Position numbers and translations under genes: made by a program. A stretch of DNA of 7,731 nt from an uncultured Lactobacillus sp. (GTDB lineage Bacteria; Bacillota; Bacilli; Lactobacillales; Lactobacillaceae): NCBI GenBank assembly GCA_937874185.1, contig CALNAK010000042.1, forward strand, positions 1 to 7,731. Reading direction: 5' to 3'. Shown here one piece after another: positions 5,421 to 7,731 of this stretch. The notes below the pieces were generated by a model that was given only the letters and a program-made list of their open reading frames with translations, was not told the origin of the DNA and ran no database searches. How positions within the stretch are numbered: the stretch's first letter is position 1; every line of letters begins with the position of its first letter.

Positions 5421-5436
5421 ATTAATTATAATTAAT
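5421..5436. repeat. 16-bp AT palindrome in rpl14-rps8 spacer
   Basis: ATTAATTATAATTAAT is a perfect palindrome 59 bases past the rpl14 stop. It contains only A and T, so chance is a real possibility. Confidence 0.6.
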
Positions 5437-5494
5437 TTGATTTCAATACCATTTTTTTTAATCCTATCCTATATTAACTATCGATATTTAGGTC

Positions 5495-5863
5495 TTATAA
5501 TACTTCAGGAGCTAATGAAACTATTTTAGTAAAGTTTAATTGTCTCAATTCCCGTGGGATCGCCCCAAAAACGCGAGTTCCTTTTGGATTTCCTTCTTGA
5601 TCAATGACAACTGCGGCATTGTCGTCATATCGTATTATCGTCCCATTCTTACGTTTGAGTTCTTTACAAGTACGTACAATTACAGCTCTGACCACTTCTG
5701 ATCTTTCTAGAGTAGTATTTGGGATTGCTTCCTTGATTACAGCAACAATAACGTCACCAATATGAGCATAGCGGCGATTACTAGCTCCTATTATTCGAAT
5801 ACACATCAATTTTCGAGCCCCGCTGTTGTCTGCTACATTCAAATAGGTTTGTGGTTGAATCAT
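5495..5863 (-). CDS. rpl14: 50S ribosomal protein L14 (uL14)
   Basis: L14 lies at the subunit interface and helps form bridges with the small subunit. The frame is exactly 122 residues, as in nearly all bacteria and plastids. It runs from MIQPQTYLNVADNSGARKLM, through IGDVIVAVIKEAIPN, VVRAVIVRTCKELKRKNG and IRYDDNAAVVIDQEGNPKGTRVFGAIPREL, to KIVSLAPEVL. All conserved blocks are present without interruption. rpl16 lies 116 bases upstream and rps8 231 bases downstream on the same strand. Confidence 0.98.
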   Translation of the reverse strand: MIQPQTYLNVADNSGARKLMCIRIIGASNRRYAHIGDVIVAVIKEAIPNTTLERSEVVRAVIVRTCKELKRKNGTIIRYDDNAAVVIDQEGNPKGTRVFGAIPRELRQLNFTKIVSLAPEVL

Positions 5864-5979
5864 ATTTTTGTATCTCTTCTTTTAGTGCAAAGGACGAAGT
5901 AAAAAAAATATTGTTTGTCAAAAAAAAACTTATAATCTTTTTATCCTTAAATGTTATTTAGCTTTTTCATTCTATATTC

Positions 5980-7452
5980 CTATTCAGAAATAATGAATTG
6001 GGTTTTTATAGGCATTTTTGATGCCGCGATTGAAATAGCTTTTCTGGCTATATTTTCTGGTACACCACCCATTTCATAAAGGATTTTACCTGGTTTAACC
6101 ACAGCTACCCAGTACTCTGGGGATCCTTTCCCAGAACCCATACGCGTTTCCGCGGGTCTTACTGTAACTGGCTTGTCTGGAAATATACGTACCCAAATTT
6201 TTCCACCACGTCGTATATTTCGTGTCATTGCTCGTCGCCCTGCTTCTATTTGTCTAGATGTAATCCAAGCGGGTTCAAGTGTTTGAAGAGCATATCTGCC
6301 AAAACAAATACGATTCCCACGAGAGGATATTCCTTTTAGTCTTCCTCGATGTTGTTTACGAAATTTGGTTCTTTTTGGGTTATAGTTGATGGGTTTTTTC
6401 TAAATGAGAAATTCCATCTCTACTGCAGAACTGGACGTGAGAGTTTCTTCTCATCCAGCTCCTCGCGAATAAAAGGATTAATTAAGATATAGATGTAGTT
6501 AATGATTAATCCTATTAATCATGGTATTTTTTTTTTATTTCATCTTATCTCTTCTAAATTTGTGTATGTCTTTTTTGAAATAGAATCAAAGATCAATTTT
6601 ATTTCGATTTATTTAAAAATAACGTAATATCATCATTACAAATGTAATTTTTATTAGAGTTAGAATATTATAACAAATCCTTATTTTATTTTTTTCATTG
6701 TTTTTTTCATCTTTTATTACTGTTTTTATTTGAAAAAAAAACCAATTTTTCGCCGGCGAATATTTACTCTTTCAATATCTATTTAAGTTTGCTGTTTATC
6801 CCCCGAGGTCTCAGAATCAAAATCAGAAATCAGAATAGATAATAAAGTTTCTGGTTTATTCCGCCATCCTGTCCAATGAATTACTAAGATTTCTTGTTCA
6901 CTAGAATCCTATATATTCATGGGTTCCGTCGTTCCCATCGCTTCTTGATTAATCATTAGGCCTGAATTCTACAATGGAGCTTTTACATGAAATTTTGAAT
7001 TTCTTTTTTTTTTGAGGCAATTTTCTCAGTTTTTATTGGCTCAAGGCTCTTAATTTTTTGTTTTCGGAACAGATTTATCTAATTATTATGAATGAATCTG
7101 TATTGATGCTTTATTACATTGCTTTTCTTACAGTGACCTCATAGATTTTCCAAATTGGAATCATATATCATTAATATTCAATTTTTTCGCTCTTTCTTTC
7201 ATCCTTCCATTTATCCGCATACTTTTTGATTACCTTTCATAACTTAATAATCATCTTTCTTTATTCTTTTTTTTTAGTCAGTTGCTCCAATGATATGATC
7301 AGCCTATCATATCTTGACTAATTTTTTGGATCCAGATAATGCGAAGCAATGAGTTGCTTAGGTTATTTATTAATGCTGTAGTTATTAGTTGGTAAGTTCT
7401 TTTTTTTTTTATCGTAATCTAACCCTAAACCAACGAGTCACACACTAAGCAT
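5980..7452 (-). CDS. rpl16: 50S ribosomal protein L16 (uL16), complement join(5980..6378, 7444..7452)
   Basis: L16 stabilises the tRNA-binding side of the large subunit near the peptidyl transferase centre. Exon 1 is ATGCTTAGT (M, L, S; 7452 to 7444). Exon 2 runs from 6378, reading PKRTKFRKQHRGRLKGISSRG, to the end KTQFIISE with TAG. The spliced protein is 135 residues, the family length. Conserved blocks include ALEPAWITSRQIEAGRRAM-like sequence (here TLEPAW), GGKIWVRIFPDKPVTVRP, TRMGSGKGSPEYWVAVVKPG and EMGGVPENIARKAI. The ATG at 6228 that opens an uninterrupted frame is an internal methionine (residue 54), not the start. The 3' splice point is set by the intron end CTATAAC followed by CCA, which gives the standard MLSPKRT. 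No Shine-Dalgarno sequence stands before the start. Confidence 0.95.
6428..6461 (-). other. Domain V hairpin of rpl16 intron
   Basis: The hairpin is 34 nt on the minus strand, GAGC to GTTC, with a GAAA tetraloop and an AC bulge. All lower-stem positions pair, with one U-G wobble. The pair closing the tetraloop is A opposite C. Confidence 0.85.
7274..7321 (-). repeat. Nested inverted repeats in rpl16 intron 5' region
   Basis: The outer arms TTAGTCA (7274-7280) and TGACTAA (7315-7321) enclose the inner arms GATATGAT (7292-7299) and ATCATATC (7306-7313). Nested pairing of this kind is expected of a group II domain I substructure. Confidence 0.6.
7444..7452 (-). CDS. rpl16: rpl16 exon 1 (9-bp micro-exon)
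   Basis: ATGCTTAGT encodes MLS and is followed on the minus strand by GTGTGACTCG, the group II 5' splice consensus. It was found by recognising the known rpl16 exon-intron boundary. Confidence 0.93.
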
Positions 7453-7634
7453 AGCAATTATATCAAAGGAGTTTTGATGGAAATGTTTATTCAACCTTAT
7501 AGAATTGCTTATTTTTTTTTTCTTAAACATAAAAAAGAAGACTACAAGTTTTTATTTTTATTTCTTTATAGTGTTATACTACATAGTTTTCGTTTTTTAT
7601 CATTGGATAAAATGTAAAGACAAATAAAGTTTTT

Positions 7635-7731
7635 TTATTCTTCGTCTACGAATATCCAAATTTTTATTCCTAAAACCCCATAAATAGTTCGAACTGTATA
7701 GGAACAATAATCAATTTTAGCTTCAATTGTT
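7635..7731 (-). CDS. rps3: 30S ribosomal protein S3, C-terminal end (partial)
   Basis: S3 forms part of the mRNA entry site of the plastid small subunit. Only the last 31 codons plus one base lie in the window; the rest is beyond 7731. The reading is [21 protein letters not shown] and onwards to [10 protein letters not shown] and TAA (7635-7637), the conserved plastid S3 C-terminus. It is the first ribosomal gene of the window on the minus strand, 182 bases upstream of rpl16, in the standard operon order. The spacer 7453-7634 shows no convincing gene. Confidence 0.95.

Larger units (their letters stand above)
6379..7443 (-). other. rpl16: rpl16 group II intron (1065 bp)
   Basis: On the minus strand the intron begins GTGTGACTCG (from 7443) and ends CTATAAC (6379). 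Domain V is the 34-nt hairpin at 6428-6461. The A seven bases before the 3' end, at 6386, is the likely branch point. The body is very AT-rich with several T runs (for example 7004-7013 and 7400-7410). A two-part hairpin near the 5' end (7274-7321) fits intron domain I. There is no maturase ORF and no other gene in this stretch. The intron is retained in most angiosperms but lost in a few groups, such as Geraniaceae. Confidence 0.93.

Noticed and set aside
6228..6230. ATG at 6228 as the start of rpl16
   Set aside because: The conserved L16 sequence continues upstream in frame to the splice site at 6378, so this is internal Met 54.
7457..7462. TATAAT on the minus strand as an rpl16 promoter -10 box
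   Set aside because: It is only four bases before the start codon, too close for a useful promoter, and the region is AT-rich.

Overview
The window is plastid (chloroplast) DNA from a land plant, very probably a eudicot flowering plant. It is AT-rich, with bacterial-type ribosomal protein genes beside cytochrome b6f genes, tiny first exons and group II introns. Its gene order is the classic junction of the psbB operon (psbB-psbT-psbH-petB-petD) and the large ribosomal-protein operon (rps3-rpl16-rpl14-rps8-infA-rpl36-rps11-rpoA). The decayed infA fits most rosids and many other eudicots, but the exact lineage cannot be read from this window. Bases 1-47 are not plant DNA: they match the Illumina Nextera P7-side adapter with an 8-base index, so the contig end was not trimmed.

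Plus strand, 48-2497: the 3' part of the petB group II intron, petB exon 2 (cytochrome b6), a short spacer with a stem-loop, and petD (subunit IV) with its 8-bp first exon, a 733-bp group II intron and exon 2. A strong inverted repeat follows the petD stop and marks the convergence point.

Minus strand, 7731 down to 2698: the last codons of rps3, rpl16 (9-bp exon 1, 1065-bp group II intron, exon 2), rpl14, rps8, a broken infA, rpl36, rps11 and rpoA. These encode parts of the plastid ribosome and the alpha subunit of the plastid-encoded RNA polymerase. They are normally transcribed as one long polycistronic RNA. petB and petD encode the two halves of the cytochrome-b-like core of the b6f complex in the thylakoid membrane.

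I see no tRNA, rRNA, CRISPR array, transposon or foreign gene cluster, and no evidence for a new biological system. The points worth a second look are the adapter, several long near-perfect palindromes in non-coding stretches, the infA wreck, an extra in-frame ATG before petD, a 13-base homopolymer inside rpoA, and a few codons informative about C-to-U RNA editing.
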